From assembly GCA_015832175.1 (NCBI GenBank), contig WJXW01000011.1, positions 806,001 through 870,000 on the forward strand: DNA of 64,000 bases, given 5' to 3'. Origin of the DNA: Paraphaeosphaeria minitans (lineage: Eukaryota > Ascomycota > Dothideomycetes > Pleosporales > Didymosphaeriaceae). Below, one piece after another: positions 33,430 through 44,091 of the stretch. Positions within the stretch are counted from its first letter, which is position 1. Every line of letters begins with the position of its first letter. The position numbers were made by a program, and so were the translations under genes. The notes beneath the pieces are model-generated. The model was not told the DNA's origin and did no database searches. It saw only the letters and a program-made list of their open reading frames with translations.

Positions 33430-36159
33430 TTACGCAAGTGCGAGCAATTCGATCGCCGCAAGTCCATACAAAGCCGCAGCATTTGTAGTTACCCAGTCCG
33501 CTTCATCAACAGGGGTTAACACCTCACTCCCATTGAACCTAACCGTCGCCCACGGGTCACCAGGACTCAACTCGTCTGCGCTGTTGTCGTTTAAAAACTC
33601 GTTCCACGCTCTTTGTGCAAGCGTTGCGTTGTTCCTCTTGTTCGCCACGTACGCCGTCAAGCGCGAGTGGCCTTGTTTTAGATTGAGCGAGCCGAAATCC
33701 TTTCCATAACGGGCCTTCTGCTCCGCCTTCGAAGCCCCGTAGTAGTAGCAATAGTCGAGCCACGCGTCGACAAATCCTTGCGAGATCTCTGGATCGTGTT
33801 CGAAGAGCTGATCGAGGGTTTCTAACACGCCGAAGACGGCGGAGAGGTGAGAGACTGTGACTGTGCCGTTGTTGTTTGGATCTGTTGGAGGAGGCGCCCA
33901 CGATCCATCCTCCGAGTTGTACAATGCTTCGCCTGTCACAAAGCCAAATTTCAACTTGGGGAATGTCCTCGCAGTCTCAATGAGCTTGCCACGTGCTTCT
34001 TTCCAGCGCGGACCGCGACGCTCCCACTCCAGCAGCTGAGCGGCTGCCACGCCTGCCCAGTCGGTGCCGAAGTTCAGGTACAGAGCCGTGGGATCAGGCT
34101 TGTAGATGACACTGGGATCGCGCACTTTGCGGCGAGCGTCAACGAGCACGAATGCTTGTTCGGCTTTCAGGGCTTCGTGGACCAGATCACCTGTCCGCTC
34201 ATCACCGCCAGACAGATAGTAGAAAGTCTTGCGGTACACTGGTGTAGAAATGCGAACTTGTTTCGCACTGTCGCCCCAGTGCTGCACACCGTGTCGAGTG
34301 CCCAAGCCAGTAAAGTTACCTAAATGGTACGAATCAACTTCCCCACCGTGACGAACTTGAGCTTCAGCTAGACGGTAGACGTCCGCGCGTCCGGTGCGCA
34401 AAAATTGATTCCAGAAGAATAGGTCTGGGGAAAGCTCGCTATTGTCCCATGCATAGCCTCCGACATCGTACTTCCATTGGTGCCTGTCCGTGTCGTAACC
34501 ATGCATGATGTCGCCATGGTCCCAGAAACCATACCAGCGGCGCTGTTCGATTTGGGTTATGTAGAATTCGATGAGAAAGTCGATGTGAGACTCGACAGTT
34601 GCTGTATCAGTAGAAGAGTTGGACACAGCTCCTCGAACATTCCAATAAGAACCAAGTGCTCTTGTCTCCTTAATGTAATCAGAGTTGGCGACAAGCACTG
34701 GTGGTTGATTCGTGTGATCTGTCAGGGTTGAGAGAGTTTCAGCCAGAGGTGTACTGTCGAACGCGTAGATGAAAATCTCATTCGTCCGCGCAATTCCGTA
34801 GGGAATGTTGTACCGGTCCTCGTAATCTTCGTAGGTGATTTCTAAAGCATCAAGCTGCTTTGCGTACGTGTCTTCACCCAATCCGTCGTGATAGGGGCGT
34901 AGGTCCATCGGCTCGGCAGAGGGACTGTAAAGCCAGACAGTTATCGACCCCTCATCAGTCGCCGCATTGGCAACATCGAGGCTAGTTGGATATTTCTTCC
35001 AGAAGTCGCGAAGTCCAACTGCCAGGCCTCCACTGGCAGCACCTCCCAGATATGCTAAACCTCCAGATCGTGTGCCGCCGGGAATCTTCACCCAGCTTTG
35101 TCCCTCTTTTGTTCGTTTCTTGATGTTGAAACCATCTGGTGAAAGCTGCGTGAGACGATAGTCGTTCCAGGCAGGGATCCATTGAAGGCGAGTTGAGGTT
35201 TTGGTGTCCCAAGTGCTATTGGCTGGCGTCTTTTCTCCATTGTATTGAGCAGTGCGTACAGCTTCCCCAGGGTCGCGACGCAACCCTGTAATTCCTTGTA
35301 CAGCCTCGTGCAATATGCCCCCATCTGTTCCAGCAATTCTCACGTGTCGATCGAATAGTTCTTCACCGGAAAGGGGTACATTGAAGCGGATACCCAGTCC
35401 CGAGATGAAATCGGATCGTGCGTTGCCATCGTACACAATGGTGTGCACTGTCCGAATGGCGTCTGAGTTGGCATACAGGTAGAATCTTAGCGTGAAAGGA
35501 AGCCAGTCTTTGTGGGAACCAGCTTCGGCATGATGGATCCCCTGAACCGTCACTAAAGCGCGGACGTTGCTCTCTTCAGACACAGTTGCGTTGTATATCT
35601 TGCTAACGAAGCTGGAGTATTCGATAGCGCTTGCATCTCCCTCTTCAGCTATCCCAGACTGCGCTTTCAGGATCAAGTGACCGTTCTGGCCTACGATCAT
35701 TCCATTTGAAGTTTTGATCGAAGACACGACTGCTCTTCCGGATTTGGAAAATGAGGCAGTTATCTTTCCGGTGTTGACGCTGATCGCGTCTGATGATTCT
35801 GTAACTTGTATCGCCGATGAATTGTTGGTTTGTCTCTTGGAATGGCGCACGGTGCCGTTTCCAGGTCCTGAAGCCGTGATTGTGTATTCGTCTGAGGCGC
35901 TTTCTGATGCAGAGATGGCGTGTCCAGTCCATTTGATAGTGCCATCCGGCCAGAAGGCTGTTGTCCAGGACTGGAGCTCTCCAGATGACGCTGTAAACGA
36001 GGTAGAGTTAGCAAGGTGTTTTCCACGAGCCCAAGGAAGACCGAATGTTGTTCCGCTATTGATCTTTGGTGCGTCGTCCAGCCACTTGACCTTTACAGCA
36101 GTATCTGTGGAAGTCGCGAGCTGGGATAGGCCCAGTAGGCCAATCGCAACTCCGCGCAT
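33430..36159 (-). CDS. Secreted PL26-type exo-rhamnogalacturonan lyase-like protein
   Basis: Intronless, 909 aa from the ATG at 36159. The open frame runs six codons further upstream but begins with TTG. The signal peptide is MRGVAIGLLGLSQLATST. The three-part layout fits the PcRGLX/YetA-like family. An N-terminal beta-rich domain has VKWLDDAPKINSGTTFGLPW and FWPDGTIKWTGHA. The central beta-sandwich has LPFTLRFYLYANSDAIRTVHT. The C-terminal helical toroid has RRWYGFWDHGDIMHGYD, the KYDVGGYAWDNSEL region and the LRTGRADVYRLAEAQ segment. The Penicillium enzyme of this type (PL26) releases disaccharides from pectin rhamnogalacturonan I by beta-elimination. Many N-x-S/T sites are present. Plant cell-wall use is a fair inference. 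Confidence 0.75.
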   Translation of the reverse strand: MRGVAIGLLGLSQLATSTDTAVKVKWLDDAPKINSGTTFGLPWARGKHLANSTSFTASSGELQSWTTAFWPDGTIKWTGHAISASESASDEYTITASGPGNGTVRHSKRQTNNSSAIQVTESSDAISVNTGKITASFSKSGRAVVSSIKTSNGMIVGQNGHLILKAQSGIAEEGDASAIEYSSFVSKIYNATVSEESNVRALVTVQGIHHAEAGSHKDWLPFTLRFYLYANSDAIRTVHTIVYDGNARSDFISGLGIRFNVPLSGEELFDRHVRIAGTDGGILHEAVQGITGLRRDPGEAVRTAQYNGEKTPANSTWDTKTSTRLQWIPAWNDYRLTQLSPDGFNIKKRTKEGQSWVKIPGGTRSGGLAYLGGAASGGLAVGLRDFWKKYPTSLDVANAATDEGSITVWLYSPSAEPMDLRPYHDGLGEDTYAKQLDALEITYEDYEDRYNIPYGIARTNEIFIYAFDSTPLAETLSTLTDHTNQPPVLVANSDYIKETRALGSYWNVRGAVSNSSTDTATVESHIDFLIEFYITQIEQRRWYGFWDHGDIMHGYDTDRHQWKYDVGGYAWDNSELSPDLFFWNQFLRTGRADVYRLAEAQVRHGGEVDSYHLGNFTGLGTRHGVQHWGDSAKQVRISTPVYRKTFYYLSGGDERTGDLVHEALKAEQAFVLVDARRKVRDPSVIYKPDPTALYLNFGTDWAGVAAAQLLEWERRGPRWKEARGKLIETARTFPKLKFGFVTGEALYNSEDGSWAPPPTDPNNNGTVTVSHLSAVFGVLETLDQLFEHDPEISQGFVDAWLDYCYYYGASKAEQKARYGKDFGSLNLKQGHSRLTAYVANKRNNATLAQRAWNEFLNDNSADELSPGDPWATVRFNGSEVLTPVDEADWVTTNAAALYGLAAIELLALA

Positions 36160-38002
36160 CTTTGAAGTTGGGGGCAATGAGGCGTGCCTAGACAGTGAAA
36201 AGGGACGGTAAATCTATTATACACACTCGCGGTTAATATGTTTGGCCTCGGTCATTGCAATCATAAATCTCGCGACCTTGATGATCCGTAAGCCGATGTG
36301 GACGCTCACTTCCGGAAGACACTCAGCGGCGCTCGGAGAATGTAACGGTGCTACAGTGTAGGAACATCATGGGCATGGCCCCAATTCGACTGGATATGGC
36401 GTATGGCGAAGTTGTGGGGTGTCTAGGAAGGCGTAGGGTCGGTCTGTGTTTTTCCGCCAAACCTTTCGGTGCGATGATCGACCGAGCTTCCCATTACGGT
36501 ACGCATGCGAACAATATTCGGACCTGTAATGATCGTGTGCTTGTCAAATCTAATAAATCTCTACTCATTCTTTGAGTCCATCTTTCCAAGAGACAAAGTG
36601 TCGTGTGAATATCAAAGCGTTGGACACCCATCAACGAAGTCCCGCTTGTGATCGCAATCTGTCCGACCACTCTTCTTCGTGGTAGCTCTTGTACCTGATT
36701 GCTTGGAAATTGGCTCGTCGTTCAGCCTTTCGTGGAGTAGGATGATTTCGCGACCGGAACATGACTTTTTGTTATTGTTGCACCGAGACTTTCACCAGGC
36801 GGAGGACCTCTGTATAAGGCCGGACGGAAATCAATGTTGCGATGCGAAAGTGGCCCACATAAAATTCAGGAGGTCTCCCTCTTGCCGAAGCGATCACGTT
36901 ATCCATGGCAGGCACCGATCATGGCTACGGCATATCCGATCAGCGAGGCGCAGTACACGTCTTCCCAGAGTTTAGCAGTTCCAGCGCATCTGAGCAGTCG
37001 TATCGCGAAATCTGGTCCGTTGATGATCAGCAGCTGCAAAATCCATAGGTAGGTGCTTAAAAGATGTTTTTTCCACCATAACCAGGTTTGGCGAGGAACC
37101 CCTGTCATGTAGGTAGGTATGACTCCAGTGCACCTATGCATTTCTAGACGAAAAACATATCCCGACCTTCTTGCGGATGCTAGGTACCTATACACTGGCA
37201 GTCGGACATTGTGAAAAAAAAGAACAATTGTGGCGCGCGCGTACTTCGATTGCCACGCTACGTGGGCTATTCGATGTCACCAGTGCGAATGTATACCACA
37301 ATTGCGAGGATGGAGACATTGCCTTCTTTGCACCTCAATTTGCAGGCGATCTGGTGATATCTGCTGTGGCTGTGAGGAGTCGGAGTATCCTAAAGCCTAC
37401 GGTAAGGTCGGGCATTCGTTCAACGGGGTTGACAGCGGCGCAGGGGTATTAACGCCCAGTCGTGCTTGGGGCCAAAAGTTCCCCATTTGTGCAGGTCGGT
37501 CTTGGCCGCTCCATACTGTGGGCAGCAGAACTTGGGATTGGCTCGGGCATCCCGACTGGTCGCCGTACGAACGTATTGGGTCCTGTGCAAGGCAGACGGC
37601 ATGGTTCGGGAGCGCGGCAACGTTAGGGTGTTAGCAGCTCCGGTCCATCTCTTCACATCGCCTGGGTACCATAGGTATTCAATGTCGGGGCTATAGGAAT
37701 GTATAACGTCGTCTCGGAACACGAGCTGATGATGAAGATATACCGAATGCTGAGAAAGGTTAGTAAATATCTGAACCCTGACGTTTCTTTCGGGCATGCG
37801 TAAGGAAGGCTTGAAAGCTGAGCACGGTACTACCGCCAAGTACGCATGGTCCTACCACCCGAGATGTCGGTTGTGTGAGGTGCAGCGCAAAATAGCCTGT
37901 GGGTCTTGCCCTACATGAAACTGGGCGGGATTCCGCTTGTCTTGCATCACGGTGCGCTTCAAGTCCTCAGTGCATCACTGCGCTTTCACCACTCCGCCCT
38001 CG
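36160..38002. other. Gene-poor 1.8-kb region with TAGG motifs
   Basis: The divergent 5' flanks of the lyase and the lectin-like gene. TAGG/CCTA motifs occur at about 37046-37055 (cataggtagg), 37110-37119 (tgtaggtagg) and 37179-37191 (gctaggtacctat). No gene supported; open frames at 37230-37634 and 37420-37839 overlap each other and lack recognisable content. Confidence 0.4.
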
Positions 38003-39522
38003 ATGGCCCATGTACCAGAAGACCACCGATCCTACAGCAATCTCGAGGTTGTCGAGACGAACGACCAAGATACGTTCAAATACAAGGCGCCCGTATACGC
38101 AAGTGCACCGATAGCGTTGGATCCACATGCCTCCCCGGAGGTAGTTCCTGGCCAAGGCGTCGCACATCCACCTCCCATGTACCCCGCGTCGCAACCTACA
38201 ACAGTCAACGGCGATAAAGAAGTGGTTGCTTCACCGGGAAAACGGCGGCGACGACTTATAATCTTGGGCATTCTGGTCGGCATTGTCGTGATCGTCGGTG
38301 CTGTTGCTGGAGGAATTCTAGGGTCGAGACATTCAAAACGCCCAGCAGAAGATGCCACTCCGACAGGGGATCCTCAACCAGGCGACTCAGAGGACCGACA
38401 AGTGCTCAGCAATTCGCGGATAGCCGCCGTCAATTGGACAAGTGGCGATGACAATGGTGTTTACTACCGCGCCGTCTTCTGGCAAGCCGTCACGAATGAC
38501 TTGATGGCATCCATATGGGAGTCCGATACCCAGAAATGGACGAAGATCAATCTCACCCTCGACGGCACAATGGACGTGGAAAACGCCTACAACAAACAAT
38601 ACGTGCCTCCTAAACCAGGAACCCCGCTCGCAGCCACGGTGCGTCTACACAACACGTTCCCCAAGTTCGCCGCGATCGCGTTGTTCTATCTCTCCAATCA
38701 GAACACAGTTGAGCAGATGAACACCAATACAATCACAGCGAAGACGGGCTGGGGCTTATGCTGCCTATCGTCGATGGGTGGTAGGAAGACAGCGGCAGAT
38801 AACTCGCAACTTGCAGCGTTCACCGTGGCCTGCCAAGGAAGCCAGTGCAAAACTGGAGGTGGTGATTGGATCCAGATAGCGTATCAAGCGGCGAGCAATC
38901 GAGTCGTTAGATTGACCCAGGAAGACTGGTCCAACCAGAGTATTGTAACTGGCGATGACGTGCAGTCGGGAACAGGTCTTACGATGACTTCAACGGGATC
39001 GCCATACTCGAACGATAGTAAAGCATTCGTCCCGAAGATGTATCTCCAGACGCCAAAGGAGTTGCAGGAGAAGCTATGGTGGCCGTATAGCGGCGCCAGT
39101 GAGTAAACCTCAACACCTCATGCTGTGCGTTAGCTCACCTAGATGCAGGAACCAGGGTTGAGGGGTCGCGCACAGGCGGGGATGGCAGTCCGATGCAATT
39201 GTCGGCCGCTGTGATCCCCGCTTCCGGGAACGCAGATCCAGGAACATACAACGATCTTCTCCTTCTGTCCATCGCCAGTGACGGAAGTCAATTGCTGATC
39301 AATCAGTACACGAACCAAACCGGCAAAAACTGGACCGGGAGTTCCATACCTGAGCTCACGAAAGCTCCCTCTACTTTCAACTTTACGTCAGGCGCGCTGA
39401 TAGCTTCTCCCGACGAGCCGCGGTTTGTGGGATTGCAGAGCAACGGAAGTATCCAGTCCTTCAAAATAAACCTGGACAACACAACGAAATGGGAGTACGA
39501 AGGCGCTGTGCTGTCGGATTAA
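38003..39522 (+). CDS. Single-pass membrane protein with fucose-lectin-like ectodomain
   Basis: Two exons: 38003-39098 and 39149-39522, across a 50-bp intron (gtgagt...tgcag), 489 aa. A Pro-rich cytosolic N-terminus (residues 1-79) precedes a basic stop, KRRRR (80-84), and one membrane span, LIILGILVGIVVIVGAVAGGILG (85-107). This gives a type II-like protein with the C-terminus outside. The ectodomain reads as repeated beta-blades: RIAAVNWTSGDDNGVYYRAVFWQ, LMASIWESDTQKWT, the ALFYLSNQNTVEQ stretch, and in exon 2 LLLLSIASDGSQLLINQYT. This is the pattern of fungal fucose-specific-lectin-type propellers. Sugar-binding residues cannot be confirmed by eye. Several N-glycosylation sites are present. 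Confidence 0.7.
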
Positions 39523-39971
39523 AAGTTGGATGAATTATCGTTACCGTTCTTGTATTGAATAATTTAATTGAGGGTCGACGGAAAGGGCATCTCTTTCGGG
39601 CCCAAGGATCGGTTTCCCGAAATTCTAGCATGTCGTCTACGATTTAGGCGCAGTCAGTAATGTACATTACAATTCCTCACGTGTTTATACCTTTCAGACC
39701 GAGAGTTACGACAAGCCTCTTCCCCTGCGTGTTTCTGGCTATTGATTGCTGAATTACATGCACTGTCACCATTGCCCATGGGGCAACACGGAGAAACAGC
39801 AATAGATTCTTATCTTTGCACACTGGCAATCTCTGGCCTTCTCTTACATTGCTTGATCTTACAGACACACTAACTGTTTTTTCATAATTATTCGACTACC
39901 CTCATTCACTGCCTCATTGTGATTGATCCGGTTTGACACCTGTGGGCGATTCTGAAGCCGCGTTGTCACTT
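39523..39971. other. Intergenic region between convergent genes
   Basis: About 450 bp of presumed 3' flanks, A/T-rich in 39540-39570 and 39870-39900. Nothing else seen. Confidence 0.4.
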
Positions 39972-41315
39972 TCACCGAATGAAGCCATTCGGTCCGCCCC
40001 ATCGGCCCTTGACCATGTAGTTCTGGTAGACCCAAGGGAAGAAGTCCTTCTTGAGGTAATAGAAAGCCTTCTTTGGCGTGCCTTGGTCAATGCCAAACAG
40101 CTTTCCAAACGTCTCTTTCGGTACACCTCCGTACTTGAATTCCGCAAGCAGTACCTTGCCGTACTCAGTCAACAACGGACATGACGTATACCCATCATAG
40201 CTAGCCTCCACTTCCTGACCGTTCATACTCCGTAGCATGTTGCTGACTAAGATGGGAGCTTGGGCAGTAATGGCGGCGGCGGTCTTGGATGTCGGGAGAG
40301 ATGACGCATCGCCGGCGGACCAGACGTTGACGAATCTCTTGTGCTGGAGCGTAGCTTGGTCTACATCGACATAGCCGGCTTGGTCGGCGAGAGCGCTGCT
40401 CTTGACAAAGGCGTACGGACCCATCTTGGGCACGGCATGCAGTAGATCGAATTTTTTCGTGACTTTGTCCGCGCCGTCAGGACGCGCGAAGATGGCAGTT
40501 TTGCCGTTGATCTCAACGAGGTCGTGCTGGAAGAGACCCTCGACGTTCCTCTCTTTTCGCAATGCTTCCAGAGTAGCGCTGTACTTCGGTACACCGAACA
40601 TGACCGGGAGGCCCGTCGCGAACGAGATGTTGATAGGCGATGAGGTAGGATCGTTGTAGTTATAAAAACCTGCCCGCCGCCAATGATCTGAAGCCAACCA
40701 CATGATCTTTTGAGGTGCACCTGCACATTTGATGGCTCCGGCGGGTTGGGTGAAGATGGCATTGCCCTTCTTGAAGTCCTTGATGTTCCTGGATGCCTTA
40801 TCGCACGTATCGTATTTAAAGATGGTGGAAACGAGCGACTTTGGATCAGCCAAGGCCTCGGGAAGACCTTTGATTGAGCTCGTGTCAACATTGATGCCAG
40901 GAGCAACCACGAGCTGCTCGTAATTCAACTTATCCCCATTGCTTAACGTGATGAGATTCTCCTCTGGTGCGAATGCGCCCACTTGCTCATTGTATAACTT
41001 TAGCTTCGGGTCAACAAGCTTTTTGAGAGGTTGTCGTAGGTCCTCCTTCTTCTTCAAGCCTCCGCCGACCAAGGTCCATCCGGGCTGGTAATGATGCCAT
41101 TCGGCAGGATCAACAATTGCGATATCATCCTGCGTGAACTTTCCGGTGCGTAGTAGCTGGTGACTGACTGTCATCCCTGCGGTTCCTCCTCCAACAACGA
41201 CCACCTTGTGACTTCGGGAAGAAGCAGCGGCGGGCGCCACGGAAGCAAAAGTCCGAGTTTGGGCAGCGGAAGCTGCTTTTTGGCACGCGCCAGAAGTTCG
41301 GAGAAGGCTGGCCAT
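39972..41315 (-). CDS. HMT2: Mitochondrial sulfide:quinone oxidoreductase
   Basis: Intronless, 447 aa, ATG at 41315. The N-terminus is Arg/Ser/Ala-rich without acids (about 34 residues), as for a mitochondrial presequence. FAD-binding GGGTAGMT follows at 42-49, with EWHHYQPGWTLVGGG shortly after, a family hallmark. Redox cysteines stand at Cys197 (IKCAGAPQK) and Cys379 (YTSCPLLTEYGK). A third cysteine at 171 exists, so the disulfide/persulfide pair is most likely 197 and 379. The second FAD motif is VWSAGDASSLPTSKTAAA. The C-terminus carries FFPWVYQNYMVKG for membrane association. It oxidises sulfide and passes electrons to ubiquinone at the inner membrane; fission-yeast Hmt2 is needed for sulfide and cadmium tolerance. 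Nothing unusual. Confidence 0.93.
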   Translation of the reverse strand: MASLLRTSGACQKAASAAQTRTFASVAPAAASSRSHKVVVVGGGTAGMTVSHQLLRTGKFTQDDIAIVDPAEWHHYQPGWTLVGGGLKKKEDLRQPLKKLVDPKLKLYNEQVGAFAPEENLITLSNGDKLNYEQLVVAPGINVDTSSIKGLPEALADPKSLVSTIFKYDTCDKASRNIKDFKKGNAIFTQPAGAIKCAGAPQKIMWLASDHWRRAGFYNYNDPTSSPINISFATGLPVMFGVPKYSATLEALRKERNVEGLFQHDLVEINGKTAIFARPDGADKVTKKFDLLHAVPKMGPYAFVKSSALADQAGYVDVDQATLQHKRFVNVWSAGDASSLPTSKTAAAITAQAPILVSNMLRSMNGQEVEASYDGYTSCPLLTEYGKVLLAEFKYGGVPKETFGKLFGIDQGTPKKAFYYLKKDFFPWVYQNYMVKGRWGGPNGFIR

Positions 41316-42954
41316 GATGGTTTATGCGAAAACCGAAGTTGATGGAAGAAAAGGCTTGTGGTATGGTGAGAACAAAGGTTTAGATCTCCTTCCCTAGGAG
41401 CGCTTTCGGCGGATGGGAAAGACCGTGGTCGTCAAGTGGGTCAGCACCAACCCTAGATGTCGATATCACAGGGATAGAAAACGGGTCCGGCGCAAAATTT
41501 CTCACTCGTAAAACCTTCAAAAATTGCCTGTATAAAAAAAGGGTACTGTGAACTTGCGCTGGTGATATTTTTGAACGGCGCCATTTGGTGCTAGGTTTTA
41601 CTAAGCCGATGGCGTGATGATGTCCGGATCCGGTTAGCGCTCACTGAGGACTCTCATAACATATACAACTTCAGCGCTCTTTGCTATAAATTCACATGAG
41701 TTGTCCTCATTAGAACATTGTATAATACTTTCAAATGATGACTTTTGCTGGCGGCGATTAGTTCCAATCTGTTGCAAACACATTTCCACAGCCTTTGATT
41801 CTACCACAAACCCTGTTTTACTGTTAGAAATGCACGTAGGAACATTCGGGGGAGTGTGCTCTAGCTTCCCCAACTCGGTCTGAGACTCGTTGAGAGGAGT
41901 GGCTGCTGAGGCTGCGGTGGAGGTTGAGTCGAGCGGTCTTGATTGGATCGCAGCTATACCTGCCAGTGAGCACCGAGAGTTGACACGCGATCCTATCAAC
42001 GGGATTGGACTGTCGTATTTCCGCATCCCTTCACAGAGGCAGGCAGAAATTCCAAAGGATCACTATATCTCCTGCTACACATTCACCCCGCCCCCTGTTA
42101 GCCTAGTCCCATTTCGTCTTTTACCGGCTGCCAACCCCTTCTCGAGGCCCCTGCTATGCAGAGGCATTCTCACGTTCAGAGACTGAGCGCCAACTCCACA
42201 CTCCTGAGAGATTAGATGTCTGTTCGAATCTAGTCAGTCGCTGGGTACCCTAGAGCCTCTCGCTGAATAGGAGATGGAACGGTGTCAGAATTCGAGCCCC
42301 CAGTGCTTCTTGTTGGTAGAAGCAGCAAGTCCTTAGCTTTTATAGTACAATGAACAATCCGCCGCATACCAGAATCTGGAAAATCTTGTGTGATATCCTT
42401 CACTAATAATTCCTAGAGTTTTTGCAGTCATTAATTTTGTATGCGCGGAGTTCGATGGAGTAGGGACGTGAACAAATCACCAATCGCACCTCCATAATGA
42501 ACTCAGCGTTCCCCAGATTTATCGGTGGCGACTCTTTTGGCGTCAGCTAACCCAGGGCGAAGGACGTGCAGATCTTGAAATGACTTGAGGACACAGGAGG
42601 TTCCAATTGCACTCCCTGGGAGCAAAGAATATGAGTCGGGCCAAGACGTGCTGTGTTGATGATGTAACAAGAGCTCATTCTGACGGCAATGTAGACCTGG
42701 ATCAAAGTGCAACGTTGCAACGGTGCTGATGAGGTATGATGCCCGCGAAGGCAATCCGACTTGATGGAGGTGTTTGTCTGTTCCTAGTGGCCCATTCTTA
42801 GAAAGTACATATTCATGCACAAGTGGTGGTTGTCGAATCTGAGTGAGTACATGATTGTGTTAGGGACGCCGATCTTGGCGCACGTACCTAGATCATCCGA
42901 GGCTGAACGTCCAAGCTCCAAAATTCCCCTGCACTACTACGCATACACACCACC
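41316..42954. other. Intergenic region of 1.6 kb
   Basis: The divergent 5' flanks of the sulfide oxidoreductase and the DUF2011 gene. One small open frame (41634-42026, minus) is listed separately. A gttcgaatc sequence near 42224 resembles a Pol III B box, but no A box or cloverleaf can be built around it. Confidence 0.4.
41634..42026 (-). CDS. Possible small open frame, unrecognised
   Basis: A 130-codon frame with a true ATG (MRKYDSPIPLIGSRV) and ordinary amino-acid composition. There is no signal peptide, membrane span or known motif. It may be a real small gene, a relic or chance. Confidence 0.2.
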   Translation of the reverse strand: MRKYDSPIPLIGSRVNSRCSLAGIAAIQSRPLDSTSTAASAATPLNESQTELGKLEHTPPNVPTCISNSKTGFVVESKAVEMCLQQIGTNRRQQKSSFESIIQCSNEDNSCEFIAKSAEVVYVMRVLSER

Positions 42955-43757
42955 ATGAACGCAACGGGTGCCAAAAGGTAGACACTATCCGGCTGTTCTG
43001 ACTTCTTGCTCAACTAATTACTCACAGTGTTGGCCGCGCGGAGCTCCAGTCTCCTGCATCGTCGGCCCGATCGAGTCCCGATCCTGATGTGACTGAGTTT
43101 CTCCGATCCCGCGCTCAGAACGAATTCATTTTCACAACCCGAGACGATGACACCGGAGACTTTCGCGATGATTCCGCTGCAAGCGATGAGGAAGCCGAAC
43201 TTGTGCTCTTTGCCGGGCCGTTGCAAGCTGGCGAGTCGCACAAAATCCGTCTATCGTCGCCAGAAGCGTCTGGGGAGCCTGGTATGCGAGTGCAGAAGCC
43301 AAGAAGCTACTACTTTGCGGATGAAGTCACAAGTGAGAGGGAAGAGGAGTATGCCGCAGCTGCAGTGACCGGGGCGGACGTGCTGGGCATGGCCAAGATC
43401 CCATGGCCTGGCTGTGCTGTACCTTGGAAGGTGCGCACCATCACGCCTGCTGGGCTAAAGCAGGTTGTCCTCGTTGGTCATCCTTCTGTCCCATTTGAGG
43501 TCGAGGAACAAACCAAGAAGAGGACGCGCAAGGGCAAGAAGAGCAGGATTGCTTTGCGCAAGAAGATGCAAGCTACCAACGACAAACAAACTGAGCAAGC
43601 GCGACTTGCCAAAGAAAAAGAGGAAGCCGAACGTGAGAAGCGCACGAGACGGAATCGCGAGAAAAAGGTCAAGCGGAAGGCGCGAGAACAGGCAAAGAAG
43701 GGAGCAGCAGCTGGCCCTGAAGACTCTACGCCTACAACTCCCGGATCTGAGACTTGA
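42955..43757 (+). CDS. DUF2011 family protein
   Basis: Two exons: a 23-nt first exon 42955-42977 and exon 2 at 43028-43757, across a 50-bp intron (gtagac...cacag), 250 aa. The central part has NEFIFTTRDDD and PRSYYFADE, then a PWKVRTI stretch. The last 90 or so residues are strongly basic and helical (KKRTRKGKKSRIALRKKMQ and KRTRRNREKKVKRKAREQ). This matches the fungal DUF2011 family. The basic tail suggests nuclear or nucleolar location, perhaps ribosome-related; that is inference. The tiny first exon encodes only MNATGAK and part of a Ser codon. Confidence 0.7.
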
Positions 43758-44091
43758 GATTGCTGAGCGCATCGAATCAACAATTTCTACGGCTGCATCC
43801 TTATCAATGACCAGAAGATTCCGGGACGCAGCGAGGAATATCTAACATCAACACTCCCGAACATCTACCAACCAAATCTACCCACGGTGTTCTTGCTTTA
43901 CTTCGTCGATACCATATCAGCCCTTATCGTCTCTTACTTGGTCCAAGTGCTCTAGTCTCTTATTTTCAACCTACGCTGGGGCCCTTTCAATTACCAGAAC
44001 CACTCAAACCCTGTTTATAAAGCTGCCGCTCCGCGCGAAGCCTCCACTCTCGATTAACTCGAACATTTATCGAAATTTCAACACAGCAGCG
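43758..44091. promoter_or_regulatory. Short intergenic region, same-strand genes
   Basis: About 330 bp that must hold both the 3' end of the DUF2011 gene and the promoter of the next gene. Pyrimidine-rich near 43890-43970. No specific site identified. Confidence 0.35.

Noticed and set aside
42200..42260. Possible tRNA (gttcgaatc near 42224)
   Set aside because: Only a B-box-like string; no A box, acceptor stem or anticodon arm.
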